A DNA stretch of 64,000 bases from Lewinellaceae bacterium (lineage in GTDB: Bacteria; Bacteroidota; Bacteroidia; Chitinophagales; Saprospiraceae): assembly GCA_016708875.1 (NCBI GenBank), contig JADJFA010000009.1:248001-312000 (forward strand). The letters run 5' to 3'. The translations under genes were made by a program, and so were the position numbers. A model generated the notes under the pieces. That model saw nothing but the letters and a program-made list of their open reading frames with translations. It made no database searches and had not been told where the DNA came from. How positions within the stretch are numbered: position 1 is the first letter of the stretch; the number at the start of each line of letters is the position of its first letter. Shown here in pieces: positions 23,967 to 33,908 of the stretch.

Positions 23967-26900
23967 ATGACAAACCGGTTACGCAATTTTTTGCGGGCAA
24001 CGCCCTTCTGTGTGGGTCTTTGTTTTTTTCTCCTACCCACCACTTGGCTAAAGGCCCAGCCCGATTTTTTTAATTTCAGTTACAACGGCCCGAACACCCT
24101 CTCGGTTGGCCCAACTTGCAGTTCCATGTTGCAGGGCAATGTGCCCAACCCAGTGGTAACTTCCACGATGGGATTCAACATAACGGTATCTATGTTTGAC
24201 CCTGCTGCTTCAGGGTTTCAATACACAGACCTGTTCTCTTCGGGTACTTTTGCGCACGTATTTTGGTATGTGGAAGACGATGCCGGGCACTCGCACACCT
24301 ATGAGTATTTCATCAATTTTGTGGACAACACGCCACCAACTTTTGACCTGACGGGTGTTTTTGATACCCTTGAGTTCAGTTCCATCGTTCAGGTGCCCGC
24401 CCAGACTGCGCTTCCAGTTACGGATAACTGCACCCCCGTAATCAACCAAACCTTCAGCCAAACGGCTACCCCCGACACCTGCGAAAGCGGCACTTTCACC
24501 CGAACCTGGATGGCTACGGACGCAAACAGCAACACCGCTGTTTATACCCAAACCATCATCATTTATCCCGACACGCTGCCGCCGCAAATAACAGGCTACC
24601 CGCTAAGCGGCTCGGCACCTTGTGAGCAATTGGCTTTGGCCTACCCGGCTTGGCGAGATTTGCAAATTGCCACATTTGCTGCCACCGATGCATCAGGTAT
24701 TAAGTCCTTGATAAACAATGCTCCGGGCGTTTTCCCGCCCGGCTGTAAAGTGCCGCTCACAGTAAAATTCTGGGCCATAGACAATTGCAATATCCAGCAG
24801 ATCGTGACGGTCGTATTTTCAACCTCCGACACTGAAGGGCCAGTAGTAGTCAAACCGCCAAAAGATACCGTAGCCTATTGTTCTCATAGCGACAATGAGA
24901 TGACCAAGCTCCGGGAATGGATTGGTACAAAAGCCTATTCGCAGGCATTTGATTCCTGCTCGTTTCCATTGACCCACATCATGAAGATAGGCAATGTCAC
25001 CCGGGATTCTGCGCAGGTGATCTCGGCATTTTTGGCTTCATTTGCCAATGGATGTGGTACGGATACCGTTGGCAATCAAATTTATAATAAGGTTCATGGC
25101 TTCGTGTCGGTCAACTTTTTTGTACGCGACGCTTGTGGCAACGAGACCTTTATGGGCAATGCCGATTTTGGTGCAATTGACACCTTGCCCCCCATAATTT
25201 CTGGTATAAACACAACGGAACAATGCGGCGGCGGCAACGATCAAACAGCCTTGCAAAGCTGGATAAACGCGCACGGTAACGCAACCGTAATAGATGATTG
25301 CTCTGATTTTACCTGGACAAATTTTTCCTTTACCACCTCAAGCGGGCAATCCGGGAGTGGCAATTTCAATTCGGGGCCTTATCCCACGGTTCAGGCAAAC
25401 AACTGTACCTGGTTCACGGACGTGACCTTCCGAGCCACCGACGATTGTGGCAACAGCAGTACCATCACCCTGCGTTGGAGCATAGAGGACACGCAGGTGC
25501 CGACGTTCACGGGATTGCAACCAAACATTACGGTTTACTGCCCAAATCCTTTGCCAACCATTCCTGCCGCTACAGTCAGCGACAACTGCGATGCAAACGT
25601 AGCCATCACCTTTACAAGGATTTATCAAGACAGCCTTTGTGATGGATCATATACTGTTGTGACTACCTGGACGGCAACAGACGATTGTGACAATACGGCT
25701 TCGGTCATCCAAAACATCTTTGTGAGCGACACCACGAGACCCATTTTTACACTAATTCCAGCAAACCAGACCTTCCGTTGCGACACGTTTGTGTTGCCAC
25801 CCATCCCCGTCATGGGTGTGAACATTATGGCGACCGATGTATGCAGTCCTGTGGTAAGCATTACTACGGCAACGGTCTCTTTACAGGACCCTAATCCGGA
25901 TACCTGTGACCATTACAAGTACGACATCATACGAACTTTCACGGCGATGGACGAATGCGGAAATACACAAACCGCCACGCAAAGGATCTCTGTGATTGAC
26001 AACCTTGGCCCTATGCCAGGTGGAATTTTAGACACAACTGCTTTATGCAGTTCACTCGTGCCATTTCCGGCGCCTTTGCCGATTGCCACGGATGCATGCA
26101 GTGGTCTTACGGCAACACCAACGAATACCGGGCAGACAAACACGCCTGGGCTTTGTACGGATCAATACACCATAACGGTACATTGGACCGCGAGCGATGT
26201 CTGTGGCAACAAGACGAATTTTGATCAGTTTGTACATGTCATTGACACCGTGGCGCCGACGCTGGTGAATATTCCACCCAACATAACGGTGGAATGCAAT
26301 GCCATCCCGGTCCCGCCAAACACCAATACTTTCAATGCGGCAGACAACTGCAACAATCCAGTGACAGTTGCGCTCGTAGAAACAGAAATCAGGAACCCAG
26401 ACCCGACTACCTGCGAACACTGGACCGATTACATTGTGCAGCGCGAATGGACTGCCACTGATAATTGCGGCAATGCACGGACGTATACACAACTTATTCA
26501 AATAGAGGATACAACACCTCCTGCCATAGTGCCGCCCGCCGCCATGATGTTCCCCACCGATCTGGGGGAATGTGGTGCTGATGTGACGATTCCGGTGCCC
26601 TTAGCGGTTACGGATATTTGCAGCAATCAAAATTTTGCTGTCATATTAAGGGATACGGTTCAATTGGTTACTACGATAGGCCCGGGAGTTGACTCCGTTT
26701 TTTTTCAATGGACTCCCCCAAACCTTCCTCCCTTGCAACCTGTAATTGGGAATGCCGTACTTACCATTTTCATTGACCAGGCGGATGCGGAAGGCGCTGA
26801 AGAATATTTTAGGGTGTTTGGCGAAAACGGTTACCCATTCGGGATCACGAATTCGACAATGGGGCAATGTGGTTCAAGCATATCCATTTTCAATATCTCC

Positions 26901-29900
26901 CCTGCCCTGTTAAACAACTGGCTGAGTGATGGAAATCTTGCAATTACCCTGGCTACGAACAACAACATGGGGAATACCATCAACTTATCTGCATGCAAAG
27001 ATTCCCTCAACCGGGTGCGAGCACGGGTTACCTATTCCTATTCAAGTTCGGATGTTCCGATTGATCTGAGCTACACCTTGGATGGCGGTGCGTCGCAAAG
27101 TTTCCCACCTTCAGGGCCAGCTTTCCTGACAACTGGAACGCACCAAGTGGTGTACACAGCTACGGATTGTGCCGGCAATTCGGCTACCTCTTCTTTGCAA
27201 ATCACGGTGAACGATGTGGAGCCGCCAAGTCTGCTTGCACCGGCCAATATCACGGTTTTCACAGGTCAAAACAACTGCCAAGGCACGGTGACTTTTCCGT
27301 TTCCGGCCATCACGGAGAACTGTATGATGTCGGCCAGCCTTAGTCTTGCATCGGCGGTATTGCCGCTCGAATTTGTGAGCCATCCGGACCTGGGCTTGGT
27401 TGCAAAAGACATTGACATTCCACTAACGGGTATCATTCCAAATGCGGTAGGTACGGGGATTTTGACCATCAGACATAAAGGGGACAATGCCCAAATTGGT
27501 GAGTTTTTCCAGATATTTGACGAAGGTGGAATTGATTTAGGACCTACAGGGCAAGGGCCGGTGCTCGGGGAATGCTCCACATTTCTTGATACGATTATAC
27601 CTGTAACGGCGGCACAAATCAATGCCTGGGCAGCAGGTGGCGGAAACGCATTATTCCATCTCGTACCCAACACTCAACTGGGTTTCCCGGATTATATTGG
27701 GAATTGTGCGGCCTTGCTCCCCAATGGTACGGACGGGATTAGCCAGGTGCAGGTGACGCTCGAATATAGCTATGCGGTAGTGGATTATGCAGTGAAAAAA
27801 CCGGTGAACCAAACCGTAGCGACCGGTACGCTGACCGGGAATATGACAAGCGTCACACTCCCGCCAGCCAGTTACACCGTAATGTACACGAGCACCGATA
27901 ATTCTGGTCTGACCGGAATGACCTCTTTTAATGTCACGGTGCGCGACACGGTGAAGCCGAAAGCGATTTGCCAGCCAACCTTTATTATTCAGGTGGATCC
28001 TTCCGGTGCAGCGCCTTTTGTGCTCTCTCCTTTAAGCATCAACAATGGCAGTTTTGACAATTGTACACCAACGGCGAACCTGAGCTACTCCGTTTCACCC
28101 GACAGCTTCAATTGCAGCTTAGCAGGCAGCGCCGTCAATACCACCCTGACCGTAACGGATTCTTCAGGCAATTTCGCCACCTGCAAAACAATGATCGGAG
28201 TAACCACCACACCGCCCAATCCTGATTACATACCGGTGTGCGAGAACTATACCCTGCAACTTTTTGCCAATCCTCCCTCAGCCGCTCCTTTTTCGTACAA
28301 ATGGGACGGGCCAAACATGTATTTCAGTCTCCTACAAAATCCTGTAGTGACCACCAATGCAATGGCCATCCACAATGGCACTTATTGTGTAACCATCACA
28401 GGCGCCACAGGATGTACCTCCACTTCTTGTGAAGTGGTGGCATTGGCAATTCTCGCTGTAACACCAACGCTTTCGAGCAATAATGGCTTTTCATTCTGTC
28501 CAGGGCAAAATGTGGTCCTTAGCACGACCTCTTATAATGGCCAAAATGTTAGTTATCAATGGCTTATGGATACCCCATCAGGGTTGGTTGAGCTGGGCGT
28601 AACGACCAACATTACTACGTTCACCGTCTCTGGCCTCGCTCCCGGGATGTACACCTTCTATCTGAAAGTGTTTGCCAATGGCTGCAATACGGCACTGTCT
28701 AATCCGATCATCGTGACCATGCACCCAACGCCGCAAGCAGATGCAGTGCCAGAATCGACGCTAGTATGTGAAGGCGAAGCGATTTTACTTATGTCTCCAA
28801 CACCCCCTACAGGTGGTTTGACTTATGCATGGACGGGCCCCCCCGGCTTCCCTCCTAGTACGCTACAGAATCCGCTGGTTACCAATAGTGCTATAAAGGC
28901 AATCCATGAAGGATTCTATATTTTAGTAACCCAACAAAACGGATGTTTTTCAACCCCGGATACAGTGGTAGTAAATATTACTCCCAAGCCACCCAAACCG
29001 ACTATATCCGGGGAGGTTGAAGTTTGTGCCGGGCAAACCATAAAACTGGTATGTACCAATATATTCAGCGCATCACAGTGGGGATGGACTTCACCTACAG
29101 GGACAACCTATTTTACCGGGACGAACATGTTTGAAATCCCGAATGCTAGTGGTATACATGAAGGAAATTGGAGGGTGTTTGTCGAAGTGAACGATTGTCC
29201 ATCGGATGACTCAAATCCTATTTATGTGGAAGTTCAAGAGTACCCTATTGTTACGGCAAGTTCCAACGGGCCTATTTGCAAGGATTCTTTGTTAAAACTG
29301 ACTGCTACGTTTTCTACTGTTGATCCTATTGTTGATTGGGAATGGACAGGGCCAAACATGTTTAAAAAGTTTGAACAAAACCCAACCCAGCCTAACGGCG
29401 CAACTGGTCTTTACATAGTAATTGCAAAAACCTCTTTCGGTTGTGCCGATACGGACACGGTGAGTGTGACCAACGTGGTGCCTCCCAGTATCATGTCCAT
29501 CGGAAACAACGCCCCTATTTGTTGCGACGGCTCGACGGCAATTGCCCTTACCGCCAACGTGGTTCCTGCACCTTTTTCTTATAGTTGGACGGGGCCGGCA
29601 TTTGGGATGATACCCTCTACCCTGGCCAATCCGATCATTGGTCCAGCTGATATATGTACTTCACTTAACGGCCCATATACACTCATTGTAAAGGACTCCA
29701 TCGGTTGTCCCTCTGTGCCAGCCACCACTGGAGTCAACACCCAAGCGATGCCGGCAACACCGGTATTGACAGGAAGTCCGCAACCGGTATGCGCTGGTGC
29801 AACAGTGACGATGACCTTTAGCATCTCGACGCAGGATACAACCTTTGTTTGGGATCGCCCCAATGGTCTAAGTGACACAATTACCAATACAACTACCCTT

Positions 29901-31895
29901 ACCATTCCAAACGCGCAACCATGGCACAGCGGCAATTACACCGTGAGGATTGTTTCAGCCAATGGAACTTGCCAATCGGTACCATCTAATAGCGTGACCG
30001 TTACAGTGTATGCAATACCTCCCACCCCCACCATCAGCAGCAATTCGCCTGTTTGTCAAGGAGGAACATTGTCGCTCTTTGCCTCTGATGTTGACAGTGC
30101 AAGTTATATGTGGACAGGGCCTGCAGGTTTCATGGATATTAATCAAAATCCAGAACGCCATCTCGTAACAACTTCGATGGCAGGGGTGTACACCTTGAAG
30201 GTGACAAAAAACATCTGTACCTCAGCACCAACTTCGCTGACCGTGGTAGTAATATCTATGCCTGCTACGCCACAGATTGCGCCGCCGCCTCCCCGTATTT
30301 GCATTGACAGACCACCCGTGGGAGAATTCCTGAATGTACTCAACCCGGTAAACGGAATTTTATATAGCTGGTTTGATGCGGCATCAGGCATTTTGCTTGC
30401 AGGGCCTTCTACCGCCAGCCAACTAAATCTTGACAGTGTGCTGTGGCTCGGGCCGGGGACCCATACCTTCAATGTTTTGGCTACTTCGCCACTGCTTGAT
30501 GGCTGCAATTCCGCCCTTTCTAATGTCGTCTCGGTAACGTTTGACATTATCCCGAACAATGTGAACGCTTTTGCGGGCCTTGACCGGTTTGCATGCGCAG
30601 ACAGTATCATTCAGCTGTTGGCTGCACAACCTTCAGGTACTGTGACAGGTATGTGGTCGCAAATTGGAGGACCTCTGATAACGATTGCAAATCCAAGTCA
30701 ACCGAATACCACATTCGCCGATACTGCTGCTGTATACACGTTCCAATGGAGCCTAAGCAATGGCGCCTGTACGAATTTCAGCCGCGACACGGTGGTGATA
30801 ACAGCTCAATACCCTGAACCTGCCATTGGCGGCCCGGATATTTATGCTTGTGAAACAACAGGTATTCAACTACAGGCCACACAAGGCACCACGTTCCCAG
30901 GGCAATGGACCCAATCATCTTCACAAGCCCAACAGCTTGGCATTGTGATTGATCAACCTTTTAACCCTAACACTACCATTAGTGGTGCTATTGGAAAGGG
31001 GCAGAACTATGCATTTTCATGGGAAATAGGGAATCAAGGATGTGGCAAAAACAGCGATAACGTTGTGGTCTTTGTTTACAAAGGCAAACCCAATGCCGGG
31101 CCAAACGATTTTTTATGCAGCAACGACAACTGTGTTGATTTGTCCGCCTCCCCACTGGAGGATTTTGAATCAGGGGAATGGACTAGTTTAACGCCGGGGA
31201 TTATTGTCTTTACAAGCCCAAACAATGAAAACACGAAGGCCTGTGGCCTCCAGCCAGGGAATAATATTTTTGTTTGGACAACAAACAAGGATACTTGTGG
31301 GCTGAACTCACGCGATACCGTCGAGGTATTCTATGAGATTTTCCCCACTGCGAACAATGATGCAGTAACGGTTTCATTTGGTTCAGCAGCCCAATTTAAT
31401 GTGCTTTCCAATGATATTCTGCCCGGTAATTTTACGGTAGTTATCACAAGTCCACCGCTCAGTGGCGCTATCGTTGACAATCCAAGTACCGGGGTTTATG
31501 TGTACCGCCCAACTTCAGGCTTTACAGGCACGGATGTGATGACGTACAGAGTTTGCAATACCAACTGCCCGGATGCCTGTAGTTTCGCCAATGTGACTTT
31601 CCAGATTGGAGGCGCTCCAGATTGCTTTATCCCAACCATCATCACACCAAACGACGATGGCTTCAACGATCAATTCAAAATTCCGAATGAATGCACGATA
31701 GGCGAGGGGGCAGCAGAATTGGACGTCACGATTTTCAATCAATGGGGTGATGCGGTATTCCATGCCAAGCCTTATCAAAACGATTGGAGCGGTACTTACA
31801 ATAACGAGGAATTGCCAGCAGGGACTTACTACTTTGTGGTAAAACTGAACGACCAGGACAAGCCTAGAACGGGCTTTTTGTTGATTCAACGATGA
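23967..31895 (+). CDS. Giant secreted adhesin with HYR/Ig-like repeats and T9SS type B tail
   Basis: A 2642-residue exported protein. The signal peptide ends near TTWLKA. Residues about 100-900 are HYR-like repeats with DNC-x-P-x(n)-RTWTATDDCGN-type cores (for example FRATDDCGNSSTITLRWSIEDTQVPTF). About 860-1400 holds larger HYR-related domains. About 1400-2200 are Ig-like repeats with YxWxGPN or YMWTGPAGF cores and C/C pairs. About 2200-2450 are CADSIIQL-type repeats with MWSQIGG. A cadherin-like/Big_9 domain (VLSNDILPG, GFTGTDVMTYRVC) follows. The last ~85 residues are a gliding-motility type T9SS B tail (FIPTIITPNDDGFNDQFKI, FNQWGDAVFH, DWSGTYNNEELPAGTYYFVV). It is likely surface adhesion. 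The next gene encodes a PorP/SprF-family protein, the usual partner of type B cargo. Confidence 0.93.
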   Translation: MTNRLRNFLRATPFCVGLCFFLLPTTWLKAQPDFFNFSYNGPNTLSVGPTCSSMLQGNVPNPVVTSTMGFNITVSMFDPAASGFQYTDLFSSGTFAHVFWYVEDDAGHSHTYEYFINFVDNTPPTFDLTGVFDTLEFSSIVQVPAQTALPVTDNCTPVINQTFSQTATPDTCESGTFTRTWMATDANSNTAVYTQTIIIYPDTLPPQITGYPLSGSAPCEQLALAYPAWRDLQIATFAATDASGIKSLINNAPGVFPPGCKVPLTVKFWAIDNCNIQQIVTVVFSTSDTEGPVVVKPPKDTVAYCSHSDNEMTKLREWIGTKAYSQAFDSCSFPLTHIMKIGNVTRDSAQVISAFLASFANGCGTDTVGNQIYNKVHGFVSVNFFVRDACGNETFMGNADFGAIDTLPPIISGINTTEQCGGGNDQTALQSWINAHGNATVIDDCSDFTWTNFSFTTSSGQSGSGNFNSGPYPTVQANNCTWFTDVTFRATDDCGNSSTITLRWSIEDTQVPTFTGLQPNITVYCPNPLPTIPAATVSDNCDANVAITFTRIYQDSLCDGSYTVVTTWTATDDCDNTASVIQNIFVSDTTRPIFTLIPANQTFRCDTFVLPPIPVMGVNIMATDVCSPVVSITTATVSLQDPNPDTCDHYKYDIIRTFTAMDECGNTQTATQRISVIDNLGPMPGGILDTTALCSSLVPFPAPLPIATDACSGLTATPTNTGQTNTPGLCTDQYTITVHWTASDVCGNKTNFDQFVHVIDTVAPTLVNIPPNITVECNAIPVPPNTNTFNAADNCNNPVTVALVETEIRNPDPTTCEHWTDYIVQREWTATDNCGNARTYTQLIQIEDTTPPAIVPPAAMMFPTDLGECGADVTIPVPLAVTDICSNQNFAVILRDTVQLVTTIGPGVDSVFFQWTPPNLPPLQPVIGNAVLTIFIDQADAEGAEEYFRVFGENGYPFGITNSTMGQCGSSISIFNISPALLNNWLSDGNLAITLATNNNMGNTINLSACKDSLNRVRARVTYSYSSSDVPIDLSYTLDGGASQSFPPSGPAFLTTGTHQVVYTATDCAGNSATSSLQITVNDVEPPSLLAPANITVFTGQNNCQGTVTFPFPAITENCMMSASLSLASAVLPLEFVSHPDLGLVAKDIDIPLTGIIPNAVGTGILTIRHKGDNAQIGEFFQIFDEGGIDLGPTGQGPVLGECSTFLDTIIPVTAAQINAWAAGGGNALFHLVPNTQLGFPDYIGNCAALLPNGTDGISQVQVTLEYSYAVVDYAVKKPVNQTVATGTLTGNMTSVTLPPASYTVMYTSTDNSGLTGMTSFNVTVRDTVKPKAICQPTFIIQVDPSGAAPFVLSPLSINNGSFDNCTPTANLSYSVSPDSFNCSLAGSAVNTTLTVTDSSGNFATCKTMIGVTTTPPNPDYIPVCENYTLQLFANPPSAAPFSYKWDGPNMYFSLLQNPVVTTNAMAIHNGTYCVTITGATGCTSTSCEVVALAILAVTPTLSSNNGFSFCPGQNVVLSTTSYNGQNVSYQWLMDTPSGLVELGVTTNITTFTVSGLAPGMYTFYLKVFANGCNTALSNPIIVTMHPTPQADAVPESTLVCEGEAILLMSPTPPTGGLTYAWTGPPGFPPSTLQNPLVTNSAIKAIHEGFYILVTQQNGCFSTPDTVVVNITPKPPKPTISGEVEVCAGQTIKLVCTNIFSASQWGWTSPTGTTYFTGTNMFEIPNASGIHEGNWRVFVEVNDCPSDDSNPIYVEVQEYPIVTASSNGPICKDSLLKLTATFSTVDPIVDWEWTGPNMFKKFEQNPTQPNGATGLYIVIAKTSFGCADTDTVSVTNVVPPSIMSIGNNAPICCDGSTAIALTANVVPAPFSYSWTGPAFGMIPSTLANPIIGPADICTSLNGPYTLIVKDSIGCPSVPATTGVNTQAMPATPVLTGSPQPVCAGATVTMTFSISTQDTTFVWDRPNGLSDTITNTTTLTIPNAQPWHSGNYTVRIVSANGTCQSVPSNSVTVTVYAIPPTPTISSNSPVCQGGTLSLFASDVDSASYMWTGPAGFMDINQNPERHLVTTSMAGVYTLKVTKNICTSAPTSLTVVVISMPATPQIAPPPPRICIDRPPVGEFLNVLNPVNGILYSWFDAASGILLAGPSTASQLNLDSVLWLGPGTHTFNVLATSPLLDGCNSALSNVVSVTFDIIPNNVNAFAGLDRFACADSIIQLLAAQPSGTVTGMWSQIGGPLITIANPSQPNTTFADTAAVYTFQWSLSNGACTNFSRDTVVITAQYPEPAIGGPDIYACETTGIQLQATQGTTFPGQWTQSSSQAQQLGIVIDQPFNPNTTISGAIGKGQNYAFSWEIGNQGCGKNSDNVVVFVYKGKPNAGPNDFLCSNDNCVDLSASPLEDFESGEWTSLTPGIIVFTSPNNENTKACGLQPGNNIFVWTTNKDTCGLNSRDTVEVFYEIFPTANNDAVTVSFGSAAQFNVLSNDILPGNFTVVITSPPLSGAIVDNPSTGVYVYRPTSGFTGTDVMTYRVCNTNCPDACSFANVTFQIGGAPDCFIPTIITPNDDGFNDQFKIPNECTIGEGAAELDVTIFNQWGDAVFHAKPYQNDWSGTYNNEELPAGTYYFVVKLNDQDKPRTGFLLIQR

Positions 31896-31948
31896 CTTCG
31901 GATTTTGGACTCTGGACATTGGACATTCAAGGTTCACAACCTCGCAAT

Positions 31949-31983
31949 TAGAAGTGACACTTTTTCAAAAAGTGTCACTTCTA
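31949..31983. repeat. Near-perfect 35-nt palindrome between adhesin and partner gene
   Basis: 17-nt arms (tagaagtgacacttttt and its complement) around one C at 31966. The inner 33 nt have the same 16-1-16 geometry as the palindromes found inside genes at 9693 and 61579. It lies 14 bases before the PorP/SprF start, so it could attenuate or end transcription. Confidence 0.9.
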
Positions 31984-31996
31984 AAAAACACAAAAC

Positions 31997-32950
31997 ATGA
32001 AAAAACTTTATCTCCTCATACCCTTTCTCGCCTTGGCTTGTAGCGCCGCTGGGCAACAAGAGCAGATGTACACCCAGTTTATGTTCAACAAACTGGTTTA
32101 CAATCCTGCTTATGCAGGCAATTTCGTGTCGCCCACGCTGACGGCCATTTACCGCAACCAATGGATGGGCTTGGAGGGTGCGCCCAAGGCAATGGCGCTT
32201 TCATACACGCAACCTTTGCTCAGCAACCGCGTAGGCATTGGAGCCAACATTACCCGGCAAAGCATCGGCATCAATACCAACATGACCTTCGATGTGGCCT
32301 ATGCGTACCGGATACATTTGAAGCGCGGTACATTAGCCGTTGGTTTGCAGGCTAGTATGCGCAATATCCGTCAAAACTGGGCGGACTCGCGCATCATTGC
32401 TATTGACCAAAACGATCCCGGCATTCCCTTAGATCCCAAGAGCAAATTTGTGCCAAACTTCGGGACAGGAGTGTATTACAGCGCCTATACAGAGCGCTGG
32501 TATGGCGGTATTGCCCTACCGCGCATCGTGAGCAACAGCATAGATTTTTCTGAATTTGGCGACGTGCTTTCCCGCGAGGTGCAACATATCAATGCCATGG
32601 GTGGTATCAAATTCGATCCAACCGAGGACCTGGAAATAACGCCGCAAGTCCTGCTACGCTACGCGATCGGTGCTCCTTTTGATGCTGATGTGAACGTGAG
32701 TGCATTGCTTTACAAAAAGTTTTACGGTGGCTTAACGTACAGATTGGGTGGCGACACAAACTTCGTGGGCGAAAGCGTGGATGTCGCGCTGGGTTTTCAG
32801 GCCATTGAGAAGCTTTTCTTTTGCTTCTCATACGACCTCGGTTTGACCAGACTTCGTAAGCACAACAACGGCTCAATAGAAGCCACTGTGCGCTGGTATT
32901 TCAATCCGCCTGATGATGTGGTACCAGTAAAACCGGCGCGTCCGTTTTGA
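31997..32950 (+). CDS. PorP/SprF family type IX secretion outer-membrane protein
   Basis: A 317-residue protein with a signal peptide (ending SAAGQ) and the family hallmark QEQMYTQFMFNKLVYNPAYAGN, then LTAIYRNQWMGLEGAPKAM. The remaining length is beta-barrel-like with LGVG- and FDVAYAYRI-type strands, closing with EATVRWYFN. SprF/PorP proteins are outer-membrane partners that attach or present T9SS type B cargo. Their genes follow the cargo gene, and here the gene follows the giant adhesin by 100 bp. It is therefore probably devoted to that adhesin. Confidence 0.93.
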   Translation: MKKLYLLIPFLALACSAAGQQEQMYTQFMFNKLVYNPAYAGNFVSPTLTAIYRNQWMGLEGAPKAMALSYTQPLLSNRVGIGANITRQSIGINTNMTFDVAYAYRIHLKRGTLAVGLQASMRNIRQNWADSRIIAIDQNDPGIPLDPKSKFVPNFGTGVYYSAYTERWYGGIALPRIVSNSIDFSEFGDVLSREVQHINAMGGIKFDPTEDLEITPQVLLRYAIGAPFDADVNVSALLYKKFYGGLTYRLGGDTNFVGESVDVALGFQAIEKLFFCFSYDLGLTRLRKHNNGSIEATVRWYFNPPDDVVPVKPARPF

Positions 32951-32971
32951 AGATTTTCTCAAACACAATCC

Positions 32972-33062
32972 GAGAGTGTTCAAGAAAGTGTGGCACACCT
33001 CACCAACCACATTGATTGTCAACATTGTAATTTAGGTGTGCCACACTTTTCTGAACACTCTC
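32972..33062. repeat. 29-bp-arm hairpin (gtgtggcacacc core)
   Basis: Arms 32972-33000 and 33034-33062 are inverted complements with a two-base discrepancy, with a 33-nt AT-rich loop that itself contains tgattgtcaacattg. A part of the same arm sequence (gttcagaaaatgtggcacac) forms the 3' end of rfbD. Confidence 0.85.
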
Positions 33063-33113
33063 CACAATCCAGTCCGTTGGCAGTAAGCGAAAAAGCATTT
33101 GCCATGAAGTAAT

Positions 33114-33154
33114 AAAAAACGAGGGTCTGCTATTCAGCAAACCCTCGTTTTTTT
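33114..33154. terminator. Bidirectional terminator
   Basis: A-run, stem aacgagggt...tgct / agca...accctcgtt and a T-run of seven. It serves the converging PorP/SprF gene and the thioredoxin-like gene. Confidence 0.9.
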
Positions 33155-33193
33155 ACCCCTTTGAAATGGGTAGTTTTTCGCTCAATAACGAGC

Positions 33194-33814
33194 CTACTTC
33201 GGCTTAGGCGCTTTTTTGATCGTGCAACCCACTGACTTTGTTTCACGAGGGTCGGGTTTTTCACCTCTTAGGAGTGCGTGAACGGCATTTTCAACAAACC
33301 GCTGTGTGGAAGCGCAAGGAGCCTCCGGGTTGTTGTCAATGGCGCCGATGTATTGTACTACACGGTTTTCATCGAGTATAAAAACGTGTGGGGTTCGGTT
33401 GGCGCCAAACGTTGGGAATACCGTTTGCTTTTCGTCAAAAAGGTAGGCAAAGGGATAACGTTTCAGGCGAGCACGTTCCTGCATTTTTTCATAACTGTCG
33501 TCAGGAATGATAAGCGGGCTGTTCGGATTGATGGCTACTACCGGGTAACCCAGAGGTTCAAAAGTCCGGTGTAGGTCAATAATGCGCTGCTCATAGAGTT
33601 GTGCAAACGGACAGTGATTGCAGGTGAAAACGACGATGACCCCTTTTGCATCTTTGTAATCAGAGAGGGATACGGTGTCGCCACTTACATTTTTTAGGGA
33701 GAAGTTTTCGGCGATGTCGCCAACAGAATAGCCAGTCGGGGTTGTTGAACTCATTGTTAGCAGCAAAAATGCCGCTACCAAAACCGGGAGGAGGAGAGGA
33801 GTTTTCATGAGCAA
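33194..33814 (-). CDS. Exported thioredoxin-fold protein (redoxin/AhpC-TSA type)
   Basis: A 206-residue protein with a signal peptide (LLLPVLVAAFLLLT). The fold is thioredoxin-like: GDIAENFSLKNVSGDTVSLSDYK, then VFTCNHCPFAQLYEQRI (active site NHCPFA, a variant with one resolving Cys upstream: C-N-H-C), later FPTFGANRTPHVFILDENRVVQYIGAIDNN (cis-Pro region TPH). Proteins of this type in Bacteroidota are annotated as thioredoxin-family or peroxiredoxin-like, acting in the periplasm. A redox or thiol-transfer role is likely; the substrate is unknown. A second thioredoxin gene follows upstream by 95 bp in the same direction. Confidence 0.85.
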   Translation of the reverse strand: MLMKTPLLLPVLVAAFLLLTMSSTTPTGYSVGDIAENFSLKNVSGDTVSLSDYKDAKGVIVVFTCNHCPFAQLYEQRIIDLHRTFEPLGYPVVAINPNSPLIIPDDSYEKMQERARLKRYPFAYLFDEKQTVFPTFGANRTPHVFILDENRVVQYIGAIDNNPEAPCASTQRFVENAVHALLRGEKPDPRETKSVGCTIKKAPKPK

Positions 33815-33908
33815 AAAATATTAAAAACTTGGTAAACGATGCGTGGAATAGGGAATAATCTCGGTTGTTGCGAAAATATCTGGTCCTTGGGAAAACGTGG
33901 GGATATAT

